Source: Betaproteobacteria bacterium (GTDB lineage: Bacteria > Pseudomonadota > Gammaproteobacteria > Burkholderiales > JAEUOS01). Taken from it: a stretch of 64,000 nucleotides of DNA. Both the position numbers and the translations under genes were made by a program. Under the pieces are notes generated by a model that searched no databases, was not told where the DNA came from, and saw only the letters and a program-made list of their open reading frames with translations. This document shows, piece after piece, positions 31,695 through 40,168 of the stretch. Position 1 is the first letter of the stretch. Every line of letters begins with the position of its first letter. The DNA lies in the NCBI GenBank assembly GCA_028292405.1, contig JAQGMJ010000013.1:32237-96236 (forward strand). Direction: 5' to 3'.

Positions 31695-31822
31695 GGTCCG
31701 CCTTTCGTTAGTCGTGAGCAGGTGCGCGGCGCCGAAGGCTTCTTCAGCCGCCGCGGGATGAGTGCACATCTGCAAGGCACGTGCCAGGGAAAGCGCCGAG
31801 CCATCCGGCTCCGGATGAAACT

Positions 31823-31856
31823 GTTGATGTATCAACTAAATGGTTGATGCATCAAC
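31823..31856. promoter_or_regulatory. tandem palindromic operator upstream of the BMP-2OG-MarR operon
   Basis: GTTGATGTATCAAC (31823-31836) and perfect palindrome GTTGATGCATCAAC (31843-31856), centres 20 bp apart; TTGAT-N2-ATCAA resembles MarR-type operators. Confidence 0.75.
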
Positions 31857-31925
31857 AGGTTTTCTGTGCAGAACGTTGGCACGGCCTGCGGGCGGCTGGA
31901 AACCGGCCAGCCGGGGCAGCAAATG

Positions 31926-31949
31926 AAAAACGGCCCGCGAACGGGCCAT
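31926..31949 (-). terminator. Rho-independent terminator downstream of the AhpD-like gene
   Basis: Minus strand reads GGCCCG-TTCG-CGGGCC-GTTTTTCATTT. Confidence 0.7.
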
Positions 31950-31990
31950 TTGCATGCATCCGGCCTGACGCCGGCACCAAAAACGGGCGG

Positions 31991-32578
31991 CTACTTTTTC
32001 TCTTTCGGCACCCGGCCCATCAGGTAAAACTCGTCGTTTGGGCGCATGCCGATCATGTTGGCCATGCGGTTGGAAAGACCAAAAAACGCCGCGATCGCAC
32101 CGATATCCCAGACGTCCTCATCGGAGAAGCCGTGGCCACGCAGGGTGGCGAAATCCTCGTCGCCGATGCGGTAGGACTCCTCGGTGACCTTCACCGCGAA
32201 ATCGCACATCGCCCGCTGGCGCGGCGTGATGTCCGCCTTCAGGTGATTGGTCGCCACCTGGTCGGCCACCAGCGGCTTCTTTTCGTAGATGCGCAGGATG
32301 GCGCCGTGCGCCACCACGCAGTAGATGCAGTGGTTGCGCCCCGATACCGCCACCACGATCATCTCGCGGTCGCCCTTGGTGAGACCGCTGTTTTCCTTCA
32401 GCATCAGCGCATCGTGATAAGCGAAAAACGCGCGCCACTCGGCCGGCCGGTGCGCCAGCGTAAGAAATACATTGGGCACGAAGCCGGCCTTTTCCTGGGT
32501 CTCGAGAATGCGCGCGCGGATGTCTTCCGGGAGATCCTTCAGTTCAGGCACCGGGTAACGGCTGATCGGGTGGCTCAT
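31991..32578 (-). CDS. peroxidase-related / AhpD-like (carboxymuconolactone decarboxylase fold) protein
   Basis: GLTKGDREMIVVAVSGRNHCIYCVVAHGAILR with CxxC-xxxH motif. Confidence 0.88.
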   Translation of the reverse strand: MSHPISRYPVPELKDLPEDIRARILETQEKAGFVPNVFLTLAHRPAEWRAFFAYHDALMLKENSGLTKGDREMIVVAVSGRNHCIYCVVAHGAILRIYEKKPLVADQVATNHLKADITPRQRAMCDFAVKVTEESYRIGDEDFATLRGHGFSDEDVWDIGAIAAFFGLSNRMANMIGMRPNDEFYLMGRVPKEKK

Positions 32579-32611
32579 GATTTGTCTCTCATTTATGAGT
32601 ATGGATGCAGT

Positions 32612-33754
32612 TTACAGCGCGCCGCGCGCGCTCTCCATCATGCGGCCGACGCGCGCGGTGAAGGCCTCGCGGGAAAAGCGCGCCAGGTGCGCGGTGGCTA
32701 CGCGCGGGTCCGGGCGCGGTCCGTCGAGGGCGCGCACTAGCACGCGGCGAAAATCGGCGCCGTCGTCCTCGCGCGGGTCGCGGTACAAAAAGCCGGTGGC
32801 GCCGTCGGCGACCGTCTCGGTGAAGGGGGGCGCATTCACCGCCAGCACCGGCGTGCCCAGGGCTTGCGCCTCGAGCAGATTCAAGCCCAGCGCTTCTTTT
32901 TCCGGCAGGCCGGAAAGCAGATAGTCGAACTGCGGGTAAAGGCGTTGCGGCTGCTCCTGATAACCCCAGAAGCGCGCTCGCGCCCCCAGCGGTTTGAGCG
33001 CGGCCCGCAGGTCGGCCACCGAGCGATAGCCGCCCCAGCCGAAAATCTCCAGCGACACCTCGGGCCTCGCCGCGAGGATAGTCGCGATGCGCTGGAACAA
33101 CAGGTCGAACTGCTTGATCGGGCCGATGCCGGATACCAGCCCCAGGGTGCGCCCAGGCCGCTTTACGAAGGGCCGCGGCGGGCGCAGCAGGGCGAGCAGC
33201 GGGCGCGTCACGTTTTCCAGCAATCCGTAAGTGGCGTCGCGGAATTTGCGGCGGTCCCAGGTGTAGAGCTGGCCCGGCATGATCGGGGCATCGTTGCTGC
33301 AGCCGGCGAATCGTTCGAAATCGACCATGCCATAACATGGCTCGGGATCGAGATTGTCCAGGCCGGCGCTGCGCGCGGTTTCCAGCACATAGTTCGACAC
33401 GCCGAACACCCGGTGGTATTGCGCCAGCACGCCAGCGCGCCGGCCCGCCAGCGGCATGTGGCAAAAGCCGGTCAGCAGGTGCTTCTCGCGCGCGAAAGCG
33501 GCGAATCCGCTCGAGATCGGCGCGTGGGTGACGATCCATTGCCGCTGTGCCGGCAGGTGGCCGATCAGGGCGTCGCTGTCGGCAGCTGCTTCGATGCACA
33601 GGCGCGGGTGGATCAGGGTCTCCCAATGCCGCGCCTGCGGGTGGGTGTAGAGGGTCACTTCGCAGCCGAGGTCGAGCAGCGCACGGGTGAAAAAAATCGT
33701 GTACACCTCGGCGCCGCCAAGGAACGCCTGCTGGTTCAGAACGTGGCAATGCAT
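32612..33754 (-). CDS. glycosyltransferase family 4-like protein
   Basis: MHCHVLNQQAFLGGAEVYTIFFTRALLDLG...; EIFGWGGYRSVADLR; EKEALGLNLLEAQALGTPVLAVNAPPFTETV. Start set at ATG 33754. Confidence 0.85.
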   Translation of the reverse strand: MHCHVLNQQAFLGGAEVYTIFFTRALLDLGCEVTLYTHPQARHWETLIHPRLCIEAAADSDALIGHLPAQRQWIVTHAPISSGFAAFAREKHLLTGFCHMPLAGRRAGVLAQYHRVFGVSNYVLETARSAGLDNLDPEPCYGMVDFERFAGCSNDAPIMPGQLYTWDRRKFRDATYGLLENVTRPLLALLRPPRPFVKRPGRTLGLVSGIGPIKQFDLLFQRIATILAARPEVSLEIFGWGGYRSVADLRAALKPLGARARFWGYQEQPQRLYPQFDYLLSGLPEKEALGLNLLEAQALGTPVLAVNAPPFTETVADGATGFLYRDPREDDGADFRRVLVRALDGPRPDPRVATAHLARFSREAFTARVGRMMESARGAL

Positions 33755-33755
33755 G

Positions 33756-34853
33756 TTAGGCCCTGGCGTCGAGAACCCGCGCGCAGGCGGCGTACACCTG
33801 CTCCAGCCCCAGGGCGTGCATGCAGGCCGGCGCGGCGCAGCGGTCGGTACCACGCTGGCAGCGCCGCACCCATTCGAGTTCACGCTTGAACAGGCTCTTC
33901 TGGTCGCGGCAGGGAAAGTCGGCGACGATGGCGGCGGCAAAACGGTGCGCACGCCAGAACCTGCCGGCACCGAACAGCACGTCCGAACCCGGCCCATACA
34001 GGCATACCGTCGGCGTGGCGGTGAGCTTGGCGAGGTGGGAAATGCCTGTGTCCGGTACCACCAGCAGGCTTGCGCCGGCAAGCAGATGCCAGAGTTGCGT
34101 CAGGTCGAGCCGGCCGGCCAGCGAGGCATAGCGCCGCTGCGGGTCGATACTTTCCAGTAGATGGGTTTCCTGTGGTCCCGCGGACCACACCGCCGCCAGG
34201 CCGCGCGTCGCCAGATGGTCGGCCAGCGCCAGCCAGCGCTCGGCGGGCCAATGCCGCAATACCGAGCCGGCGCCGACGTGCAGCACGGCATAGGGTGCGG
34301 TGGGTCGCTCGAAGGCTGCATAGGGTGGGGCCGGCCACTGCGCGGGGTCGTAGGCCTCGCTGCCCTCGCCACCGAGCGAGGCGAAGATGTCGGCGAGATT
34401 GGCGGACGTCGAGGGCCAGGGCAGCAGCGCATCGGCGGCGCGATTTTTCCAGCCCGGCGTGTCATTGACGAGAGCGACGACCCAGCGCGCCGCAGCGGCG
34501 CGCGCCAGCACGCAAAAACGATTGTCGCCCGGCACCAGCGCCAGGTCATAGGGACCGCGGCGCGTCAGCGCGCGCGTCAGGCCGGGCTGGTGCGGTTCGA
34601 AGGGTACGGCGTCGATGCCGTAGGGGCGTTGCGCATACAGCGGCAAAAAAGCCGGCGCCACGGTGAAGTCGATGGCGGCGCGCGGGTGCAGGCGGCGCAG
34701 GCGCGCCAGCAGCGCGGTGAGCATCAGGGTGTCACCCAGCAGCAGGTCATGCACGACCAGGATGCGTTTTACCTCGGTGGGGCGCACGCGCCTGGCGCCG
34801 CCGCGCAGCAGTGCGCGCGGCAGTACATGCAGGCGCGTCGCCAGGCGGCTCAT
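33756..34853 (-). CDS. glycosyltransferase family 9 (heptosyltransferase-like)
   Basis: RILVVHDLLLGDTLMLTALLARLRRLHPRAAIDFTV; HVGAGSVLRHWPAERWLALADHL; LLVVPDTGISHLAKLTATPTVCLYGPG. Confidence 0.88.
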   Translation of the reverse strand: MSRLATRLHVLPRALLRGGARRVRPTEVKRILVVHDLLLGDTLMLTALLARLRRLHPRAAIDFTVAPAFLPLYAQRPYGIDAVPFEPHQPGLTRALTRRGPYDLALVPGDNRFCVLARAAAARWVVALVNDTPGWKNRAADALLPWPSTSANLADIFASLGGEGSEAYDPAQWPAPPYAAFERPTAPYAVLHVGAGSVLRHWPAERWLALADHLATRGLAAVWSAGPQETHLLESIDPQRRYASLAGRLDLTQLWHLLAGASLLVVPDTGISHLAKLTATPTVCLYGPGSDVLFGAGRFWRAHRFAAAIVADFPCRDQKSLFKRELEWVRRCQRGTDRCAAPACMHALGLEQVYAACARVLDARA

Positions 34854-35956
34854 GCGGGGGCTTCAAGGGCGGCGCGAAACACCGTTTCCATGCGGTCGAG
34901 CATGGCGTCGATGCCGTGATGCGTGCGCGCCTGCGCCAGTGCGTTGGCGGACAGGCGCGACCGCAGCGCCGCATCGTCGAGCAGGCGCCGCAGCGCCGCG
35001 CCCAGGGCAGCGGCATCCTGCATTGCCACCACCAGCGCCGTGTCTTCATGCCGCGCCACTTCGGGAATCGCACCGGCCGCGGTGGTGACCACCGGCAGGC
35101 CGCAGGCGAATGCCTGCAGGATGGCTTGCGGCACGCCTTCATTGGCATAGGAGGGCAGGGCGAACAGGTCGAGCGCCTGCAGCCAGGGCACGACGTCGGA
35201 CTGGTTGCCGGCCAGCGTGACCTGGTCCTTCAGTCCGTCCCCGGCGATCAGTTGTTCCAGCGCCGCGCGTTGCGGGCCATCGCCGACGATCAACAGGTGC
35301 GTATCGGCACGCGCCAATCGCGCGAAAGCTTCGATCAGGTAGCGGTGCCCCTTCCAGCTGCGCAGGGTGGCGACGATGCCGATCAGCATCTTGTTCCGCG
35401 GCAAGCCGAGGCGTGCGCGCAATGCCGCGCGTGCTTCGTCGATGGCCACCGGCGTGTAAAGCGCCAGATCGATGCCGGTCGGCACCGAGACGATATTGGC
35501 GGCGGGAAAGCCGTTATCGCGCACCAGCTGCGTCTTCAGCGCTTCGCCGGTGGTGACGATGCTGCGGGTGGCGCGGGTGTAGAGCCAGCGTGTCGCCGCG
35601 TTGTCGGGCACCGGCGCGGAGATGTGACGCGTGCGCACCAGCACCGGCGCGCGCGGCAGGCTGGCGCAGGCCAGGGCGGAAAGCCAGCTGTCGGTGGAAC
35701 TGTGGCTATTGATCACGTCGGCCGGGTGTTCGGCCAGCCAGCGGCGGATCGCCAGCAGCCCGCCTGGGCGCTTTTTCGCCATCGGCAGCGCGGTGACCGG
35801 AATGCCGCGCTGGCGCGCCACTTCGTAGATGCGCGCTTCCGGCGGGCACAGCAGGTGCAATTGGTGGCCGCGGGCGATCATGCCCGCCATCTCGTTGAGG
35901 ATGCGGATTTCCTGGCCGCCCCAGCCGCAGGAATTTTCGGTATGGACAATGTTCAT
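34850..35956 (-). CDS. glycosyltransferase family 4
   Basis: MNIVHTENSCGWGGQEIRILNEMAGMIARGHQLHLLCPP; IVATLRSWKGHRYLIEAFARL; PSYANEGVPQAILQAFACGLPVVTTAAGAIPEV. Overlaps the next gene. Confidence 0.9.
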   Translation of the reverse strand: MNIVHTENSCGWGGQEIRILNEMAGMIARGHQLHLLCPPEARIYEVARQRGIPVTALPMAKKRPGGLLAIRRWLAEHPADVINSHSSTDSWLSALACASLPRAPVLVRTRHISAPVPDNAATRWLYTRATRSIVTTGEALKTQLVRDNGFPAANIVSVPTGIDLALYTPVAIDEARAALRARLGLPRNKMLIGIVATLRSWKGHRYLIEAFARLARADTHLLIVGDGPQRAALEQLIAGDGLKDQVTLAGNQSDVVPWLQALDLFALPSYANEGVPQAILQAFACGLPVVTTAAGAIPEVARHEDTALVVAMQDAAALGAALRRLLDDAALRSRLSANALAQARTHHGIDAMLDRMETVFRAALEAPA

Positions 35957-35990
35957 GCGGCCGCCTGAGCCGCCCGCGAAGGCGTGCCGC

Positions 35991-37811
35991 TCATGCCGCC
36001 GCGCCGTCCAGGCTGGGGCTTTTCTCAACCTCGGCGAGATGCGCCTGGGCATCGGTCAGCCGGTGCAGGCCGGAATAGATGCCGTTGTGCGCCATCAGCT
36101 CCGCATGCGTGCCTGCCTCGACCACGTGGCCGCGATCGATCACCAGGATACGGTCGGCCTTCTCGATGGTGGACAGCCGGTGAGCGATGACGATGGTGGT
36201 GCGGTTTTGCATCAGCACGTTGAGTGCTGCCTGCACGGTGCGCTCGGTCTCGGTGTCCAGCGCGGAGGTGGCTTCGTCGAGGATCAGCACCGGCGCGTCT
36301 TTCAGCAACGCGCGCGCGATCGACAGGCGCTGGCGCTGGCCGCCGGAGAGGCGCACGCCGTTTTCGCCGATCAGCGTGTCCAGCCCCTGCGGCTGCTCGT
36401 TGATGAACTTCATCGCGTCGGCGTCGGTCGCCGCCTTGACGATCTCTTCGCGGCTGACGTGGCGCCTCAAGCCATAAGCGATGTTGGCGGCGATGCTGTC
36501 GTTGAACAACACCACGTCCTGCGATACCAGGGCGAGGTTGGCGCGCAGCGATTCCAGGGTCAAATCCTCGATGTTGATGCCATCGAGCGAGATGCTGCCC
36601 GACTGCGGCCGGTAGAAGCGCGGGATCAGGTTCGCCACCGTGGTCTTGCCGCCGCCCGAGGTGCCGACCAGCGCGATGGTCTCGCCGGGCGCGATGTCGA
36701 AGGAGAGGCGGTCGATCGCGGCGCGCTCGGCATTCGGATAGCTGAACACCACAGTGTCGAAACGCAGCGCGCCTTGGGCACGCGCGATGGTCTTGGTGCC
36801 CTTGTCTTCTTCCTCCTGCTCGTCCAGCAGCAGGAATACCGATTCAGCCGCCGCCAGCCCGCGCTGCAACGGCGCATTCACATCCGCCAGGCGCTTGAGC
36901 GGCTGCAGCAGCATGCCCATCGCGGTGATGAAGGCGACGAAGCCGCCCACCGTGGTCTGGCCGCCGGCAGCCTGGTAGATGGCGATACTGATCACCACTG
37001 CCATCGCGGTGGAACCGAAGAACTGGGTGATCGGTACGGTGGCGGACGCCGCTACCGTCTGGCGCATGTTCATGCCGCGCAGGCGCGCGTTGGCCTGGTG
37101 GAAGCGGTTCTTCTCGTACTCCTGTCCGCCGTAGACCTTGACGACCTTGTGTGCCTCGATGGTTTCGCCCAGCACGTGGGTGATGTCCCCCATCGCGTGC
37201 TGCGCGCCGCGGCTGACGCGGCGCAGGCGGCCGGAGAAGACGCGAATCACCATCGCCGTACAAGGCACGATGGCCAGCGCCACCAGGGTCAGGGCCCAAC
37301 TTTCGTAGAACAGGTAAGCGAACAGGCCGATCACGGTGACGGTGTCGCCCACCAGCGCCGTCAGCACCGTGGTGGCCGCGCTGGTGACGTTGTTCACATC
37401 AAAGGTGATGCGCGAAATCAGCACCCCTGAGGTGCTGTTGTTGTAGAAAGTGGTGGGCAGCTTGACCATGCGCGAGAACATCTCGTCGCGCATGTCGAGC
37501 AGGATGCGGTTGGAGACCCAGGCAAGCGCGTAGGAAGTGCAGAAGTTGATCGCGCCGCGGAGCACAAAGACGCCGACCAGGGCCGCCGGCAGCCAGTAAA
37601 GGCTGGAGTGGAAGCTCTTGCCGCTGAAGCCGTCGTCGAGCAGCGGCTTCATGATTGCGGGAAACAGCGGCTCCGTAAGCGACGCCAGGGCCATGCCGAG
37701 AATACCCAACGCAAAGACCATGCGATAGGGACGCACATAGCCCAGCAGGCGCAGGTACAGGCGGGCGCTGTCTAACGGCGCACTTTGGTCACCCTTGGGG
37801 TTTTCTGCCAT
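35991..37811 (-). CDS. msbA: lipid A export ATP-binding/permease protein MsbA
   Basis: ABC exporter: six-TM half, Walker A ALVGTSGGGKTTVANLIPRFY, signature VRLSGGQRQRLSIARALLKDAPVLILDEATSALD. Start at ATG 37811. Confidence 0.93.
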   Translation of the reverse strand: MAENPKGDQSAPLDSARLYLRLLGYVRPYRMVFALGILGMALASLTEPLFPAIMKPLLDDGFSGKSFHSSLYWLPAALVGVFVLRGAINFCTSYALAWVSNRILLDMRDEMFSRMVKLPTTFYNNSTSGVLISRITFDVNNVTSAATTVLTALVGDTVTVIGLFAYLFYESWALTLVALAIVPCTAMVIRVFSGRLRRVSRGAQHAMGDITHVLGETIEAHKVVKVYGGQEYEKNRFHQANARLRGMNMRQTVAASATVPITQFFGSTAMAVVISIAIYQAAGGQTTVGGFVAFITAMGMLLQPLKRLADVNAPLQRGLAAAESVFLLLDEQEEEDKGTKTIARAQGALRFDTVVFSYPNAERAAIDRLSFDIAPGETIALVGTSGGGKTTVANLIPRFYRPQSGSISLDGINIEDLTLESLRANLALVSQDVVLFNDSIAANIAYGLRRHVSREEIVKAATDADAMKFINEQPQGLDTLIGENGVRLSGGQRQRLSIARALLKDAPVLILDEATSALDTETERTVQAALNVLMQNRTTIVIAHRLSTIEKADRILVIDRGHVVEAGTHAELMAHNGIYSGLHRLTDAQAHLAEVEKSPSLDGAAA

Positions 37812-37855
37812 CGATGTTTTACTGCGGGCCGAAGCCGCGCGCAAAGCCTTGTTTT

Positions 37856-39010
37856 CTAAACCGAAATTTTAACATTCGGCGGCGGCGCCGCGAGTTCGCG
37901 GTAAAGCGCCAGCAGTTGCCCGGCCATCGCGTCGAGCGAGAGGTGGGCAACGCTGGCGCGCGCGGCCTCGCGCATGCCCGCGGCGCGGCCTGGCGCGGCC
38001 AGCACACCCATCACCTGCGACAAGCCGGCGACATCAAGCGCATCCAGCACATAGCCATTCTCGCCCTCGCGGATGAACTCGCGTGCGCCGCATTGCCGGG
38101 TAGTGACCACCGGCAGGCCGCTGGCCAGCGCCTCCAGCGCGGCGTTGGGCATTGGGTCGTACAGGGTGGGCAGGACGAAAGCATCCGCTGCGCCGTAGAG
38201 CATGGGCAGGTCCTCGCGCGGGCCGAGGAAATGCGCACGACCTTCAAGGCCAAGTCGTTTGGCCTGCGCCTGGTAGGCAGCGGCGTTCTTGTCCGCACCG
38301 ACGATCGCGGCGGCAGCCGGCGCAGCGGTGCCGGCCAGGGCTTCGAGCAGTCGCGCCACGCCCTTGCGTTCGAAGCCGGAGCCGACGTAGAGAAACAGCG
38401 GCGCGTCCTGTGCGATGCCGAGGGCGGCACGCACATTCGCGCGCTGCTCCGCCTGGCGCGGATTGAAGGCGTCGAGATCGACGCCGTTGTAGATCACGTG
38501 CAATTTGGATGCAGGAGTGCGGAAGCGCGCCGCAATGTCGTCGCGCACCATGGTGGAATTGCAGATCACCGCGCGCAGGGCGCGATGGGTGAACATCAGG
38601 CGCTCCTGCTTCAGCACGTACGGGTGGTAGGGGTTGATCCACACGTTGAAGCGCTGCCAGCGCGTCTGCGCCCGCGCGCGCAGCCCCAGCCAGGTGGCGT
38701 GCACGCCGTCGCCGGCGCGGTAGATCGCGATGCCGGGGATGCGTTCGTGGCTTTGCACCAGGTCGAAACGATCGCCGGTGGTCGCCAGCGCACGGCGGAT
38801 CGCCGAGGAAAAGCTGCGGTCGCGGGTCAGCGAGCCGCGATAGGGCGGATTGACGCGCCAGAAGGTATAGCCCGGCGCCTCTTTCCACTCGCGCGCCAGC
38901 AGCGTGACTTCGACGCCTTCATGCGCGCGCAAGGCGCCGATGGCGCGCTCGATGAAGCGTTCGGCACCGCCGTAGGGATTGTATTTTTGCCGGACGATGG
39001 CGAGTTTCAT
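37856..39010 (-). CDS. glycosyltransferase family 4 (WaaG-like)
   Basis: MKLAIVRQKYNPYGGAERFIERAIGAL; FLYVGSGFERKGVARLLEAL; PTLYDPMPNAALEALASGLPVVTTRQCGAREFIREGENGYV. Confidence 0.88.
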   Translation of the reverse strand: MKLAIVRQKYNPYGGAERFIERAIGALRAHEGVEVTLLAREWKEAPGYTFWRVNPPYRGSLTRDRSFSSAIRRALATTGDRFDLVQSHERIPGIAIYRAGDGVHATWLGLRARAQTRWQRFNVWINPYHPYVLKQERLMFTHRALRAVICNSTMVRDDIAARFRTPASKLHVIYNGVDLDAFNPRQAEQRANVRAALGIAQDAPLFLYVGSGFERKGVARLLEALAGTAAPAAAAIVGADKNAAAYQAQAKRLGLEGRAHFLGPREDLPMLYGAADAFVLPTLYDPMPNAALEALASGLPVVTTRQCGAREFIREGENGYVLDALDVAGLSQVMGVLAAPGRAAGMREAARASVAHLSLDAMAGQLLALYRELAAPPPNVKISV

Positions 39011-39046
39011 TTGAACGGCATCGCCTTCACAGTTGCGAACATCAAA

Positions 39047-40168
39047 TCAATCAGCCTCATTCAACAGCGCCTGCGCCGCTTCCAGCACGCGCTCCACCGG
39101 CAGGGTGGTCAGGCATTCGCTTACCTTGCTGCCGCCGCAGCCGTCGTTGCCGCAGGGCCGGCATGGGTGGATCTGCGAAGCGACGATGCGGTGTACCACC
39201 CGCCAGGGCGCCCACTCGACATCGCCCGAAGGCCCGAACAGCGCCACCGTCGGTGTGCCCTGGCTGGCGGCGATATGCATGGGCGCGGAATCGACGCCGA
39301 TAAAAAGCATTGCGCGCGCCGTCAGCGCCGCCAGTTCCTTCAGCGACAGCTTGCCGGCGAGGTTCACCGGCGTGGCCTGCGTGCAGGCGAGGATGCGCTG
39401 GATCATCGCCATCTCCATCTGCGCCGGCGCGGCCGACAGCACCACGCGGTGCCCGAGCTCGGCCAGCCGGTCGATCAAGGCGCCGACCCGCTCGGCCGGC
39501 CAGGTCTTGAACATCCAGCGCGAAGTGGGGTGCAGGTGAATAAAACCCAGCTCGCTCAACTCGTGCTTTGCCAGATGCGCGGCAACGCTTTGTTCGGCTG
39601 CCGGCCCGGCGATCAGGGTGAGATGCTTTTCGTCTTCCGCCGGCATCAGGCCGATGCGCCGCAGCGCGTCGAGATTGACTTCGGCGGTATGCCGGCTGTT
39701 GCCGACGCGCGGCAAGGCATAGAAGTGGGTGAAGCTTTCGTCCCACAGCGAATCGGCTTCGTTCAACTTGGGCGCGACCGCTATCTTCGGACGCAGGGTC
39801 TTGGCCCACCACAGGCCACGCCGGTTTTCGGTCAGGTGCAGAAGCAAGTCGTAGCGCCGCGCGCGCAGCTTGCGCCACAGGCCGAGTTCGGCTGCAACGT
39901 GACCCAGCGCCCCGCGCTTTTTCCATTGCCGGTCGACGCCATGCACCTGCGCAATGGCCGGATGCAGGCTGAGCATCTCGGCGGTATCGCTGTAGACCAC
40001 CGCGTCGATCTCGATGTGCGGCGCACGGTGCTTGAGCAGGTCGAACACCGGCGAAGTCAGCAGCACGTCGCCATGGTGGCGCAGCTTGACGACAAGCGCG
40101 CGTCTGACCTGCGAAAGATCGGGAGCATCAGCCGGCAGGGTCAAGCCGTCCGCTTGCGCGCCGGCCAT
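39047..40168 (-). CDS. glycosyltransferase family 9 (heptosyltransferase III / RfaQ-like)
   Basis: RRALVVKLRHHGDVLLTSPVFDLLKHRAPHIEIDAVVYSDTAEMLS; IHLHPTSRWMFKTWPAERVGALIDRLAELG; FIGVDSAPMHIAASQGTPTVALFGPSGDVEWAPW. TGATG stop/start overlap with dnaE. Confidence 0.9.
   Translation of the reverse strand: MAGAQADGLTLPADAPDLSQVRRALVVKLRHHGDVLLTSPVFDLLKHRAPHIEIDAVVYSDTAEMLSLHPAIAQVHGVDRQWKKRGALGHVAAELGLWRKLRARRYDLLLHLTENRRGLWWAKTLRPKIAVAPKLNEADSLWDESFTHFYALPRVGNSRHTAEVNLDALRRIGLMPAEDEKHLTLIAGPAAEQSVAAHLAKHELSELGFIHLHPTSRWMFKTWPAERVGALIDRLAELGHRVVLSAAPAQMEMAMIQRILACTQATPVNLAGKLSLKELAALTARAMLFIGVDSAPMHIAASQGTPTVALFGPSGDVEWAPWRVVHRIVASQIHPCRPCGNDGCGGSKVSECLTTLPVERVLEAAQALLNEAD

Noticed and set aside
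35829-37430. 533-aa plus-strand ORF antisense to msbA
   Set aside because: Antisense artefact; msbA has full ABC motifs.
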